Positions 9,922 to 18,084 of a DNA stretch of 64,000 nucleotides are shown piece after piece. The DNA is from an uncultured Cytophagales bacterium (GTDB lineage: Bacteria; Bacteroidota; Bacteroidia; Cytophagales; Cyclobacteriaceae), in assembly GCA_913057175.1 (NCBI GenBank), contig CAJXNP010000014.1:185282-249281 (forward strand). The letters are read 5' to 3'. Position numbers and translations under genes: made by a program. Under the pieces are notes generated by a model that saw only the letters and a list, made by a program, of their open reading frames with translations, was not told the origin of the DNA and did no database searches. Each line of letters opens with the position of its first letter. Position 1 is the first letter of the stretch.

Positions 9922-10794
9922 TCATTTCATGAAACCAAATTCCTTTAAGAACTCATCTGTCCGATTCAAAATTTCTTCATCAAATAGCCTCGAATAAACC
10001 TGTTCGCCTTCTTCATCACCATCACCCAGATAGTGTTTCTTCCCCTCCAGGGTAACAAGTTCAAAATAATTACCGAGTTTTTTTGTTTCTCGTTGGTAAA
10101 ATCCTACTGTCCAGTAGTCCACCACGGTATCGTCTTTCCCATGAAAAGCAATAACCGGAGGCAAGTCTTTCCTCAGGTTGTGGTAGGGACTGATTGACCA
10201 GATGAGTTTTCGCTGGTTTCCAAGCAGGTAATCGCACCAGGGAGCAACAGGGTTCACCGTACCGGAATATAGAAGCATGGCGTTGGGAACTGAGCTAATG
10301 GCCAGATTGTCTGTTGACTCGTTCACCGAATCTGCACACGCTGTGCTTAGTGTAAGCTGTCCACCTACAGATTGACCACCAACTATGATTTTATTGGGGT
10401 CGATGTTCAACGTTTCAGCATTTTCTCTTAGCCATCGAATTGCCGATCGGGCATCCTTCACACATTCAACCGGCGTAATATCAGGATTAGGGGTTTGGCC
10501 ATCTTTATCAACAGACAAGCGATATTGAAATGAAAAGGTGATAAAACCTTTTTGGGCGTACCTTTTGCTGGCGCCGTGAAATTCTGATGGATCGCCAAAT
10601 GCCCATCCGCCTCCATGAAAAAAGGCAATGGCGGGATGAAGCCCATCGCGTGTCAGATCGTTTGAGCGAAACATGTCAACATAGAGTTCCCGATCATCCA
10701 CCTTTTTATAGATATGCTTTTCCTGCACGACATCCTGAGCTGGTAAATGTCCGGTAATGAGGAAAATAACGAAGGTGAAAATATACTTTTTCAC
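9922..10794 (-). CDS. Exported alpha/beta-hydrolase, acetyl/feruloyl esterase-like
   Basis: This 290-residue protein has a signal peptide ending LPAQ. HGGGW at residues 60-64 supplies the oxyanion hole, and GGQSVGG places the nucleophile at Ser142. HGKDDTVV contributes the acid near Asp222 and KKHYLG the His near 254. This layout is that of the BD-FAE/hormone-sensitive-lipase-like esterases that remove acetyl or feruloyl groups from plant and algal glycans. It is first in a two-gene minus-strand unit with the ADP-ribosylglycohydrolase-like gene (52-base gap). A copy of the locus's G-rich motif lies 51 bases upstream, in the orientation that points at this gene. The natural ester is unknown. 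Confidence 0.8.
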   Translation of the reverse strand: MKKYIFTFVIFLITGHLPAQDVVQEKHIYKKVDDRELYVDMFRSNDLTRDGLHPAIAFFHGGGWAFGDPSEFHGASKRYAQKGFITFSFQYRLSVDKDGQTPNPDITPVECVKDARSAIRWLRENAETLNIDPNKIIVGGQSVGGQLTLSTACADSVNESTDNLAISSVPNAMLLYSGTVNPVAPWCDYLLGNQRKLIWSISPYHNLRKDLPPVIAFHGKDDTVVDYWTVGFYQRETKKLGNYFELVTLEGKKHYLGDGDEEGEQVYSRLFDEEILNRTDEFLKEFGFMK

Positions 10795-10845
10795 GTGAAG
10801 TATTTTAATTCAAAAGTGCAATTAAGTTTAATTTCGATAGAAAAT

Positions 10846-10854
10846 CCATCCCCT
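10846..10854 (-). promoter_or_regulatory. Shared G-rich motif, copy 2 (AGGGGATGG, minus strand)
   Basis: Read on the minus strand, GGAAGGGGATGGATT lies 51 bases upstream of the esterase start at 10794. It matches the core of the motifs at 2881 and 11756. It also sits upstream of the divergent DUF6250 gene at 10912, so it could affect either promoter. Its role is inferred from recurrence only. Confidence 0.35.
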
Positions 10855-10911
10855 TCCATCCCTTTTGATGTTTGTGATAATTCTTCTAAACTTGTTCAAA
10901 AACCAAATAAT

Positions 10912-11607
10912 ATGCACTGTCTGTTGTTTTGTAGTTTCTGTCTTTTCCTTCTACAGAATTGTTACCAGCCTTCGACTGGAGATGTGGTCTTTGAAACGGA
11001 TTTTCAAAACCTCGATTCCACTCAATGGATTGTCGAATCCGAAACAGAAATTAAATGGTCCGATCTGCAGGGAGAAAATTGCATGGATATCGATGTGCAA
11101 AAAGGAATTACTATCTGGTTTAACCAAAAGCTTAAAAGAGATGTGGTAATTGAATTTGCGGTGACTGTTGTCGATGAAGGTAGCCCAAACGATCGGGTGA
11201 GCGATCTGAATTGCTTCTGGATGGCCTCGGATCCGGAAAACCCCGATAATTTTTTTGAAAGAAAAGATTGGAGAAATGGCGTTTTCTGGCATTATTATTC
11301 ACTAAACCTGTATTATGTCGGTTTGGGAGGCCATGATAATTCCAAAACACGATTTCGAAAATATCATGGAAAAGCCGATCCAATTCCGGAAGTCATTCGT
11401 GAATATACCGGGTCGAAAAACCTGATTACTCCCAATAAGCGTTGCACGGTCAAAATTGTGTGCAAAGGAAATTTGACGCAATATTTTTACAATGGTCAGA
11501 AACTGTTTGAATTGGACGAAGAAAATACCTACGACTCGGGTTATTTCGGATTTCGAACGGTTAACAACCACATGAAAATCCACTCTTTCAAGGTTTTTAA
11601 ACCCTGA
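10912..11607 (+). CDS. DUF6250-like lipoprotein
   Basis: The start at 10912 (ATGCACTGTCTG) gives 231 residues with a leader and lipobox LQNC. An open frame reaches back to 10747, but that extension overlaps the divergent esterase gene and lacks a signal. The body is a single concanavalin-like beta-sandwich containing DLNCFWMASDP, FWHYYSLNLYYVG, GHDNSKTRFRKYHG and DSGYFGFRTVNNHM. This pattern is characteristic of the DUF6250 (rhamnogalacturonan-locus associated) family. Some related families are lyase-like or binding proteins; I see no proven catalytic set. It is a single-gene unit followed by repeats at 11621-11671. Confidence 0.72.
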   Translation: MHCLLFCSFCLFLLQNCYQPSTGDVVFETDFQNLDSTQWIVESETEIKWSDLQGENCMDIDVQKGITIWFNQKLKRDVVIEFAVTVVDEGSPNDRVSDLNCFWMASDPENPDNFFERKDWRNGVFWHYYSLNLYYVGLGGHDNSKTRFRKYHGKADPIPEVIREYTGSKNLITPNKRCTVKIVCKGNLTQYFYNGQKLFELDEENTYDSGYFGFRTVNNHMKIHSFKVFKP

Positions 11608-11620
11608 GCTGGTGTGTACA

Positions 11621-11671
11621 GAAACCGTGGTTTGCCCCTCCGAAACCGTGGTTTGTCCCCTGACAAACCAC
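11621..11671 (+). repeat. Tandem 18-bp repeat running into a perfect hairpin
   Basis: GAAACCGTGGTTTGCCCC at 11621-11638 recurs with one change at 11642-11659, 21 bases later. Each unit contains the small palindrome AAACC-GT-GGTTT. The second unit also forms the left arm of a perfect 10-bp stem: GTGGTTTGTC (11648-11657), loop CCCT, GACAAACCAC (11662-11671). No T-run follows, so it is not a standard intrinsic terminator. It may end transcription of the DUF6250 gene or be a small interspersed repeat. Confidence 0.6.
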
Positions 11672-11755
11672 TAGGATATAGAAGTCAGACGTCATAGGTA
11701 GGTTGATATTTTCAACAGAATACTTTAGTAAACAAGTGGAGCCTGAAAGTCATGA

Positions 11756-11773
11756 CATGAATGTAGGGGATGG
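11756..11773 (+). promoter_or_regulatory. Shared G-rich motif, copy 3 (GAATGTAGGGGATGG)
   Basis: CATGAATGTAGGGGATGG lies 31 bases before the ATG at 11805. The related copy 1 (with CATGAAAG at the same place) lies 30 bases before its gene. The matched spacing supports a shared regulatory element. Confidence 0.4.
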
Positions 11774-11804
11774 TTAATTGGCTGGCACACCTATCTTGGA
11801 GAAA

Positions 11805-13697
11805 ATGAACGGGATGATTAGGTTAGTATTATTTGCGTGGGGTTTCGTCCTTTCTTTCCAATTGAATGGACAGGAGCTTGAACTGGTTCAAGGAAGCAAA
11901 ATCGTTTTTAATGGTGAGGTTCAGTACGATTCATTAAAATGGGTCATTTCCAGCGAAAGGAATGTTCCCCTGGCAAGGATGCGAGACAGGTCTCCAAATG
12001 CTCCAGAGGATTACCAGTATCCGCCGGAAGTGCCGGGAAGGCAGATCTGGTTTCCTGTTCTTGATCTGCAATTGAGGCCTGGACTTAGAATGGTAGCTTC
12101 TTTTGAAAATGTCCGGGTTGGTGACTCTGTCTGCCTCAATGGGAATTTTTACAGGGTTTGTGATCCATTGAAAACACAAATGATCTACTCATCCCGGTTG
12201 GAACATTGGGAAAACCAGCTGTTTATTAAGTCAGAAAATGTTGTTTTAACCGAAATAAATTTTCAATTACCTGTTTCGGAAAATAAAGATCTTGAATTGC
12301 GGCCTTTAACATCTCACTGGAGTGGCCATGTTGAAATACAGGGGCTCGATGAAAATAAGCAATGGAAAAAGATCGCTTCAAAAGGATTTACTATTGGTCA
12401 ATCCGCATCACCAGAATTAGCGGCTGAAAAAGAAATTGACCAGTCTTTGGTCTTGGAAAGACTGGCGTTGGCCGCTGACTATCTTGCAAACAGCAAGAAT
12501 AGAAATCCTTACAGCCCTACTTATGGAGGGCTTTATCTGTTCTATGATATGGAAATGGACACCTATCGACGTTCGGATTGGATCTGGTCATACGGTCCGT
12601 CAATTCAGGTTCTCATCGAAGCATCAAAGCTGTCAGGACTATCAAATAATCATGCCGGTGAAGAGTACATGACAGCTGCACGTCAGGTTGCAGAGGCAAG
12701 CCTACGTTTTCAACAAAGAGAAAATGATCACCCTGCTTATGGACTGGTGATGTGTCGATATGATCCGCGAACGGATTCACCCCAGGGTGCGGAAGGATAT
12801 TTTAGTCCGGCAGACAGCTACTTTCTGGCTGGCTGGGGATGGATGCCTTATTACCAGGCAACAGATGATAAGCGTTTCCTGGAAGCAACCAGGTTGATGA
12901 CCGCGGGAATAGACAGAATTTTAGGCCCTGATAAGTTAACAGAAAATGGTATTCATCCAATCGTAGAACAGGACTACTTGATGAAGGCTGGGAAATGGAA
13001 AAACTGGACCATGGATGAATCCGGTTTTGGAATGGAAGGAGCCGAACAGTTGTTTTTGGCCACCAACGACCCTTACGTTCGAGAGGTGGGTGAACGATAC
13101 ATCAAAGGTTTGCTCGATCACCTGGAAAGACAGGACGGATTATGGGACCGGACCTGGCACAGAAATGATTCGCTCTATGCAGATAATGGCTGGCCGGTGG
13201 GTGCGCCTAGAGGAACGCCGGTATTGATTGAGACGAAATACAGCACTCGCGGATTGGGCTGGGCAATGATCGGTCTGCTTTCTTCACATGGTATGATGCC
13301 GGAAAATGATGTATATTTAAAAAAAGCTATTAAACTGTCTGATCATTTGATTGAATCCCAGGCTGCGGACGGTCATTGGGATTTTCTGTTTGACGGAGGT
13401 GGATACCCGGAAGAAGTGAGTGAAAAAGGTACTGCTCTCTGGAGCTTGCTGTTTTACGAACTTTATCGGTATACCAAAGAAGAAAGGCACCTGAACGCAG
13501 CCCGAAAAGCGCTTTTGTGGTGTATCAACAACCAGTACATATCTCCGGAAAACTCTCCTGCTCTGGGCGGAATTGTTGGGAAAAACAGGGAGTCAGGAGT
13601 GGTATACAGAAGGTGGAGTCCGCTGATTTGTAGCTATACCGTTGCCTGGTTTGGGCTGGCTTTATTAGAAGAACTAAAATTACAGCATGGAAAATAA
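11805..13697 (+). CDS. Exported six-hairpin (alpha/alpha) barrel protein, GH105/GH88-like, unassigned
   Basis: ATG at 11805, preceded by GGAG, gives 630 residues and a signal peptide (MNGMIRLVLF to NGQ); a TTG at 11778 would extend it by nine residues. Residues about 25-200 are beta-rich. From about residue 205 the protein is helical and repetitive: YSPTYGGLYLFYDMEMDTYRR, RRSDWIWSYGPS, TKYSTRGLGWAMIGLL, SQAADGHWDF and EVSEKGTALWSLLF. The last three resemble the pocket segments of GH105/GH88 uronyl hydrolases. It could therefore be a distant unsaturated uronyl hydrolase or another toroid-fold glycosidase. The usual Asp motifs of GH105 are not obvious. It overlaps the next gene by 11 bases. I cannot assign a family. 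Confidence 0.6.
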   Translation: MNGMIRLVLFAWGFVLSFQLNGQELELVQGSKIVFNGEVQYDSLKWVISSERNVPLARMRDRSPNAPEDYQYPPEVPGRQIWFPVLDLQLRPGLRMVASFENVRVGDSVCLNGNFYRVCDPLKTQMIYSSRLEHWENQLFIKSENVVLTEINFQLPVSENKDLELRPLTSHWSGHVEIQGLDENKQWKKIASKGFTIGQSASPELAAEKEIDQSLVLERLALAADYLANSKNRNPYSPTYGGLYLFYDMEMDTYRRSDWIWSYGPSIQVLIEASKLSGLSNNHAGEEYMTAARQVAEASLRFQQRENDHPAYGLVMCRYDPRTDSPQGAEGYFSPADSYFLAGWGWMPYYQATDDKRFLEATRLMTAGIDRILGPDKLTENGIHPIVEQDYLMKAGKWKNWTMDESGFGMEGAEQLFLATNDPYVREVGERYIKGLLDHLERQDGLWDRTWHRNDSLYADNGWPVGAPRGTPVLIETKYSTRGLGWAMIGLLSSHGMMPENDVYLKKAIKLSDHLIESQAADGHWDFLFDGGGYPEEVSEKGTALWSLLFYELYRYTKEERHLNAARKALLWCINNQYISPENSPALGGIVGKNRESGVVYRRWSPLICSYTVAWFGLALLEELKLQHGK

Positions 13698-14691
13698 TCG
13701 TTATCATCATCAGGGAATAAAAGCAATTTTTCTCCTTTTGGTAAGTCATTTTTTATTTTTCAATCTGAGTGCACAAAGTAAAAAAATACCTGTGCCAGCA
13801 ATAGATGGCGAATGGTGGACAATAGCCACAAATCCAGACCTTGGAGAATACAATGATCCCGGTCAACAACCGGTAGATTTTGGTATTTGGCAGGCTGCAG
13901 ATGGAACCTGGCAACTTTGGTCGTGTATTCGAAAGTCAAAATTTCCTGGTTCTTCTTATACCACAAGGTTTTTGTATGGATGGGAAGGTAAGTCAATTAC
14001 ATCCAACAATTGGGAGCCTAAAGGGATTAAATGGGTCGCCGATCCATCGTTGGGAGAAACTCCCGGTGGTATGCAGGCGCCTTTTACCTTTAAAGAAGAT
14101 CAAACTTACCACTTATTTTATGGCGACTGGAAGAGAATTTGCCTGGCCAAAAGTTACGATGGAAAGAATTTCGAAAGAGTATTAGGAGGAAACGGGCAAC
14201 CGGACCTCTTTACAGAGGATTCCCAAGCTGACTATGAGAATAATACAGCAAGAGATCCGATGGTAATTAAGAGGGGCAATACCTATTATTGCTATTATAC
14301 AAGTCATTTGGGAGATCCTGAAAATCGGGGTGCATCGTATTGCCGAACATCATTGAATTTAAAAGACTGGAGTGAAAGTGTGATGGTATCCCGTACTCCA
14401 CCTTATATGGGAAACAGCGCTCGGTATGCCGATGAATGTCCACAGGTAGTTTATCTCCCTGAAGCCGGCCTCTATTACTTGTTTGTGACACAATTGTATG
14501 GTAAAAATAGTCAGACAACTGTCTATGCTTCTTCTAACCCAATGTATTTTGGAGTTGACGATGACACCAAAAAGGTATGCACCTTACCCATTGCAGCGCC
14601 TGAAATCATCTACTTTGACGGACAGTATTACCTTGCAGCTTTACATAATACCTTAGATGGGATCCGGGTAGCAAAGCTCAAATGGGAATAG
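13687..14691 (+). CDS. Exported five-bladed beta-propeller glycosidase-like protein (GH43-like)
   Basis: This 334-residue protein starts inside the last codons of the previous gene (11-base overlap), so the two are translationally coupled. A leader ends at LSAQ near residue 30. The body repeats blade-like units: EYNDPGQQPVDFGIWQAADG, QAPFTFKEDQTYHLFYGDW, NTARDPMVIKRGNTYYCYY, ADECPQVVYLPEAGLYYLF and APEIIYFDGQYYLAALHN. Acidic residues at each blade start (Asp in YNDP, Asp in ARDP, Glu in DECP) match the GH43/GH117-like arrangement. The substrate is unknown; an arabinosidase, galactosidase or anhydro-sugar hydrolase are possible. A convergent regulator gene follows. Confidence 0.68.
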   Translation: MENNRYHHQGIKAIFLLLVSHFLFFNLSAQSKKIPVPAIDGEWWTIATNPDLGEYNDPGQQPVDFGIWQAADGTWQLWSCIRKSKFPGSSYTTRFLYGWEGKSITSNNWEPKGIKWVADPSLGETPGGMQAPFTFKEDQTYHLFYGDWKRICLAKSYDGKNFERVLGGNGQPDLFTEDSQADYENNTARDPMVIKRGNTYYCYYTSHLGDPENRGASYCRTSLNLKDWSESVMVSRTPPYMGNSARYADECPQVVYLPEAGLYYLFVTQLYGKNSQTTVYASSNPMYFGVDDDTKKVCTLPIAAPEIIYFDGQYYLAALHNTLDGIRVAKLKWE

Positions 14692-14726
14692 TGTTGCCTG
14701 TCAAGCGAAGAGAATGTCACCTAATA

Positions 14727-15764
14727 TTAATAGGATCCTCTATCGATAAGCTTGAAAGGGTTTTTAATATCTCTTCCTTCCTTATCAAGGATCATTTCAG
14801 CTGCCATATGTCCCATTTTTTCGAAATCGGTGGTTAAGACAGTAATACCATTTTCAAGTATTTCCTTAAAAGGCAAATCATTGTAGGAAATAATGCCATA
14901 TTCTCTACCCATTTTTAGTGTCGATCGACGCATATTTTTAATAAGGGTTATCAAATCATCATCCGATATTGTGATAACTCCTTCCCCCTTCATCGGCCTG
15001 AAATCTTCTGAAACCTTATTTATTATTTCAAACTCAAAATTGTTGAACACGCAAAACCTCCTGAAACCGTGAAGAATTTCCTTCGGGTAGGGGTAGGGAT
15101 CCCCATCCGGAAATACAAGGATGAGATGTTGGAACTTTTTTATCAGGTTTAAGTTCTCATAAAGAGCATCATAGATGTCCATCTTGAAATCCTGATAGAT
15201 GTTTCCGAATGGATTTTTGAAATACTCCAGCTTTTTATCAAGAATAATAAGCTTGTCTTTTGGTAATGAAGATAGCAGCTCTGTTAGCTGGTTGGCATGA
15301 TCTTCTGACCGGAAGTGGGGCATCACCATAAAGTAGTGATAGTTTTCCCTGTTTTGGATCAATAATTTTCTAAAAAGATCGAACTCAGCATTAAAGATAA
15401 AGAGATCAACATCCGCTCTTCCTTCGAGCTCATTCGTGATGGTGTCGTAGATGATCTTTTTATAGTTACTTAGTTTATTGAACAGCAACATTACCCGCAC
15501 TTTTGAAATGGGGTTCGTGTTTTTGACATAGTAACCTTTTCCTTTCACTGCATCCACTATTCCGCTTTCTTTTAATTGGATGTAGGCCTTTTCGACCGTA
15601 TTTCTGGACAGCAGATAATTTTCACTGAGTTCATTGATGGAGGGTAGTTTTTCTCCAAAAAGCAACATGCCTTTTTCAATTTTGTTATTGATTTCTGAAA
15701 CTACCTGTTTGTACTTTGGAGTACGAGAGCCATTTTTTATTTCTAAATCCGATAAGTGACACAT
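14727..15764 (-). CDS. GntR-family transcriptional regulator with sugar-binding-like C-terminal domain
   Basis: This 345-residue cytoplasmic protein has a GntR winged helix at about residues 10-80 (PKYKQVVSEINNKIEKG, GEKLPSINELSENYLLSRNTVEKAYIQL, KGKGYYV). The remainder resembles a LacI-type periplasmic-binding-protein fold (VRVMLLFNKLSNYKKIIYD, KLIILDKKL, HLILVFPDGDPYP, YGIISYNDLPFKEILENGI, VLTTDFEKMGHMAAEMI). Such proteins are common regulators of sugar loci in Bacteroidota, where a mono- or disaccharide is the effector. It lies between the two halves of the locus, divergent from the sigma factor gene, so it may control one or both. AT-rich sequences with half-palindromes around TTGTGTGATA lie just upstream. 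Confidence 0.85.
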   Translation of the reverse strand: MCHLSDLEIKNGSRTPKYKQVVSEINNKIEKGMLLFGEKLPSINELSENYLLSRNTVEKAYIQLKESGIVDAVKGKGYYVKNTNPISKVRVMLLFNKLSNYKKIIYDTITNELEGRADVDLFIFNAEFDLFRKLLIQNRENYHYFMVMPHFRSEDHANQLTELLSSLPKDKLIILDKKLEYFKNPFGNIYQDFKMDIYDALYENLNLIKKFQHLILVFPDGDPYPYPKEILHGFRRFCVFNNFEFEIINKVSEDFRPMKGEGVITISDDDLITLIKNMRRSTLKMGREYGIISYNDLPFKEILENGITVLTTDFEKMGHMAAEMILDKEGRDIKNPFKLIDRGSY

Positions 15765-15997
15765 GAGTATGCATTTTATTGTGTGATATAAAATAAAGAA
15801 ATGGGGGTAAGAATTTAGAAATGCTCTGAATTATAAATATTGTAATTTATTCTTTTCTAAAAAAGCCATTTTGAAAATTTTTGAATTTATCACAATATTC
15901 AATAGTTTTAATGAAATCGGAAGCCATTGGGAATTAGTCATTTTTACCATAAGCTTCCCCGGGTATATGCCGATTATTGCTTTTAGAACAACACCCT

Positions 15998-16669
15998 ATG
16001 CATAGCAAAGCCAGTCACTTTAAGTTAACTCATGATAAGGAAAAGACCGATCTGGTAAAATTCCCATCACACGATCCGTTTAAACTGAAATCTGATCATG
16101 AGATTTGGCAGGCATTCAAGGGAGGTAATGAGTCGGCGTTTATTCACATATACAATAGTTGCTACGATAGTCTCGTTCAATATGGTATCAATTTTTCAAT
16201 GGATCGCGAACTGATAAGGGATTGTATTCAGGATTTATTTATAGAATTACGCGAAAAGAGATCAAAAATAGGGATAACAGATTGTATAAAACCGTACCTG
16301 TTTGTGATTTTTCGCAGAAAAATCAACCGGTATCTCAAATTAAAAGCCAGGATATCTAAGATTCAAATTGAAAAAGTCCAGGACAAATTTGAATTCGAGC
16401 TTTCCTTCGAGCAAAAGCTCATTAATAAACAATTGAACGGGGAGCAAATCCAACAACTCAATCAGGCAATATCAAAATTGACCAACCAGGAAAGGGAAAT
16501 TATCTTTCTTTTCTTTTATGAAGGATATACCTATCCACAAATATCAGATATTCTGGGATACACGAAAGTGAAAACAGCGCGATCATTGTTGTATAAAGCC
16601 CTGTCAGCGCTAAGAAAAACATTGGAAACCTCATCTGTTGGGCACTTGTACACTTTATTGTTATTTTGA
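15998..16669 (+). CDS. ECF RNA polymerase sigma factor, FecI-like
   Basis: ATG at 15998 gives 223 residues; a TTG at 15977 is a less likely start. Region 2 spans about residues 35-105 (FIHIYNSCYDSLVQYG, LIRDCIQDLFIELREKR) and region 4 about 150-210 (LTNQEREIIFLFFYEGYTYPQI, GYTKVKTARSLLYKALSALRK). The downstream FecR-like gene (192 bases away) and the STN-domain SusC form the usual trans-envelope signalling set. In it, a bound glycan signals through SusC and FecR to release this sigma factor. It is expected to direct transcription of susCD and perhaps the following operon. Confidence 0.9.
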   Translation: MHSKASHFKLTHDKEKTDLVKFPSHDPFKLKSDHEIWQAFKGGNESAFIHIYNSCYDSLVQYGINFSMDRELIRDCIQDLFIELREKRSKIGITDCIKPYLFVIFRRKINRYLKLKARISKIQIEKVQDKFEFELSFEQKLINKQLNGEQIQQLNQAISKLTNQEREIIFLFFYEGYTYPQISDILGYTKVKTARSLLYKALSALRKTLETSSVGHLYTLLLF

Positions 16670-16861
16670 TTTTTCTCAGCCTTTACGCTTTTCTTATTGC
16701 TCATCAATAATTATTAGAATCACATTTTTATCCATGTATTATTGTGTGTTTTTTAATAGATAATTAATTTCTCTGCGTAAAGTGTAAAATTTTAAATTCT
16801 TTAAATTTTTTTGGGGTTGTTTGGATCATTCCGTGCATATATATGCAAAGGGTCATGATAA

Positions 16862-17929
16862 ATGAAAGAGAAGGATTATAAGAATTATTTGTTGGAGGAC
16901 TTTCTGCTGGACGATGACTTCAGGTCATGGGTTCATGATGGTGATAAGAAGTTGGATTACTTCTGGCAGAAATGGATGGATTCACATCCGGAAAAGGTAG
17001 AAGATGTATTGACTGCACGGCAAATCCTGTATTCCATGAAATTTATGCCTGTAATGGTGGAGGAAGATGAAAGAGGCGACACTTTGCAAAATATTATCCA
17101 GCGCAAAACATCTGCTTATGGTAGCTTCAATTCCGGTGACAATTTTGTCCCATTCAGGAAAAGAAGTAATAAGGTGCTGTTTTCAATTGCTGCTTCCATC
17201 GCTTTACTTATTATTGCTGCAGGTAGTTTTTATTTTATGAATATAGATCCCGATATGCGGGAAACACGACTATCTGATACCGTTATTCAAAAGTCAACGG
17301 TGAAAGGACAAAAGCTTACCCATACTCTGCCCGATGGGTCTAAAGTAATACTTAACTCAGAAAGTCAGATTTCCTATGTAGATCACTTCCATGGATCTTC
17401 CAGAATGGTCAGACTTACCGGGGAAGCTTTCTTCGAAGTAGTTGAGGATAAATCAAGACCTTTTACTGTCATTACAGGAAATACTTCCACACAGGTTTTG
17501 GGGACGTCTTTTAATGTCAATGCCTTCCCTGAAAATAATGAGACCAAAGTTTCCTTACTAACCGGAAAAGTGAGGGTATTTGCGAATAATGAAGAGGATA
17601 GCAAATGGGAGGTTTTTCTGGAGCCAGGTCAAAAAGTATCAATTGACCGCACTTCCGGGGAGTTTATTCAGTCAAGGTATGACTTTGTCAGAGAGATGGG
17701 GTGGAAGGAAAATATTCTGGTTTTTGACAAGGCAGACCACGAATCTGTGGTGAAGGAACTGGAGCGATGGTATGGGGTCAACATAACCACCGTTAACAAT
17801 CCACCTCTGAAATGGGAAATCAAAGGTCATTTTAAGGATGCCAGCCTGGAAGAGGTGTTGGAAAGTCTCCAGTACACCAATAAAATTGAGTTTAAAATTG
17901 AAAATAAAAATGTTGAACTTAAATTCTAA
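16862..17929 (+). CDS. FecR-family anti-sigma factor
   Basis: This 355-residue protein has a cytoplasmic N-terminus of about 100 residues (LLEDFLLDDDFRSWV, typical of Bacteroidota anti-sigma proteins). One membrane segment follows near residues 102-124 (VLFSIAASIALLIIAAGSFYF). The periplasmic FecR domain is at about 145-260 (LPDGSKVILNSESQISY, GEAFFEVVEDKSRPFTV, VLGTSFNVNAF) and a C-terminal DUF4974 domain at about 280-355 (VLVFDKADHESVVKELERWYGV). It should hold the sigma factor encoded just upstream until the STN domain of SusC signals that substrate is bound. A hairpin and 155 bases separate it from susC. Confidence 0.92.
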   Translation: MKEKDYKNYLLEDFLLDDDFRSWVHDGDKKLDYFWQKWMDSHPEKVEDVLTARQILYSMKFMPVMVEEDERGDTLQNIIQRKTSAYGSFNSGDNFVPFRKRSNKVLFSIAASIALLIIAAGSFYFMNIDPDMRETRLSDTVIQKSTVKGQKLTHTLPDGSKVILNSESQISYVDHFHGSSRMVRLTGEAFFEVVEDKSRPFTVITGNTSTQVLGTSFNVNAFPENNETKVSLLTGKVRVFANNEEDSKWEVFLEPGQKVSIDRTSGEFIQSRYDFVREMGWKENILVFDKADHESVVKELERWYGVNITTVNNPPLKWEIKGHFKDASLEEVLESLQYTNKIEFKIENKNVELKF

Positions 17930-17964
17930 TGCTTATGAAATGACCTGACTATGAATATAAAGCA

Positions 17965-17994
17965 AAACCGGAAAAGTGGGGGCTCTTCCGGTTT
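17965..17994 (+). terminator. Hairpin between the anti-sigma gene and susC
   Basis: AAACCGGAA at 17965-17973 pairs perfectly with TTCCGGTTT at 17986-17994 around a G-rich loop. There is no strong T-run, so it may be a weak terminator or attenuator separating the regulators from susC. Its loop carries AAGTGGGGG, which partly resembles the shared G-rich motif. Confidence 0.45.
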
Positions 17995-18084
17995 AGAAAT
18001 GCTCTTCATGCAAAACTCATTCGAAATTGATTTGCATGAACAATCGAATTGAAATTTTACACAAACTTCAAAACACTTAAAGTT

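Noticed and set aside
10747..10911. N-terminal extension of the DUF6250 gene
   Set aside because: The extension overlaps the divergent esterase gene and hides the lipoprotein leader that begins at 10912.
11621..11660. Possible CRISPR array
   Set aside because: Only two repeat units of 18 bp, spaced 21 bases apart so that almost no spacer exists, and no cas gene nearby.
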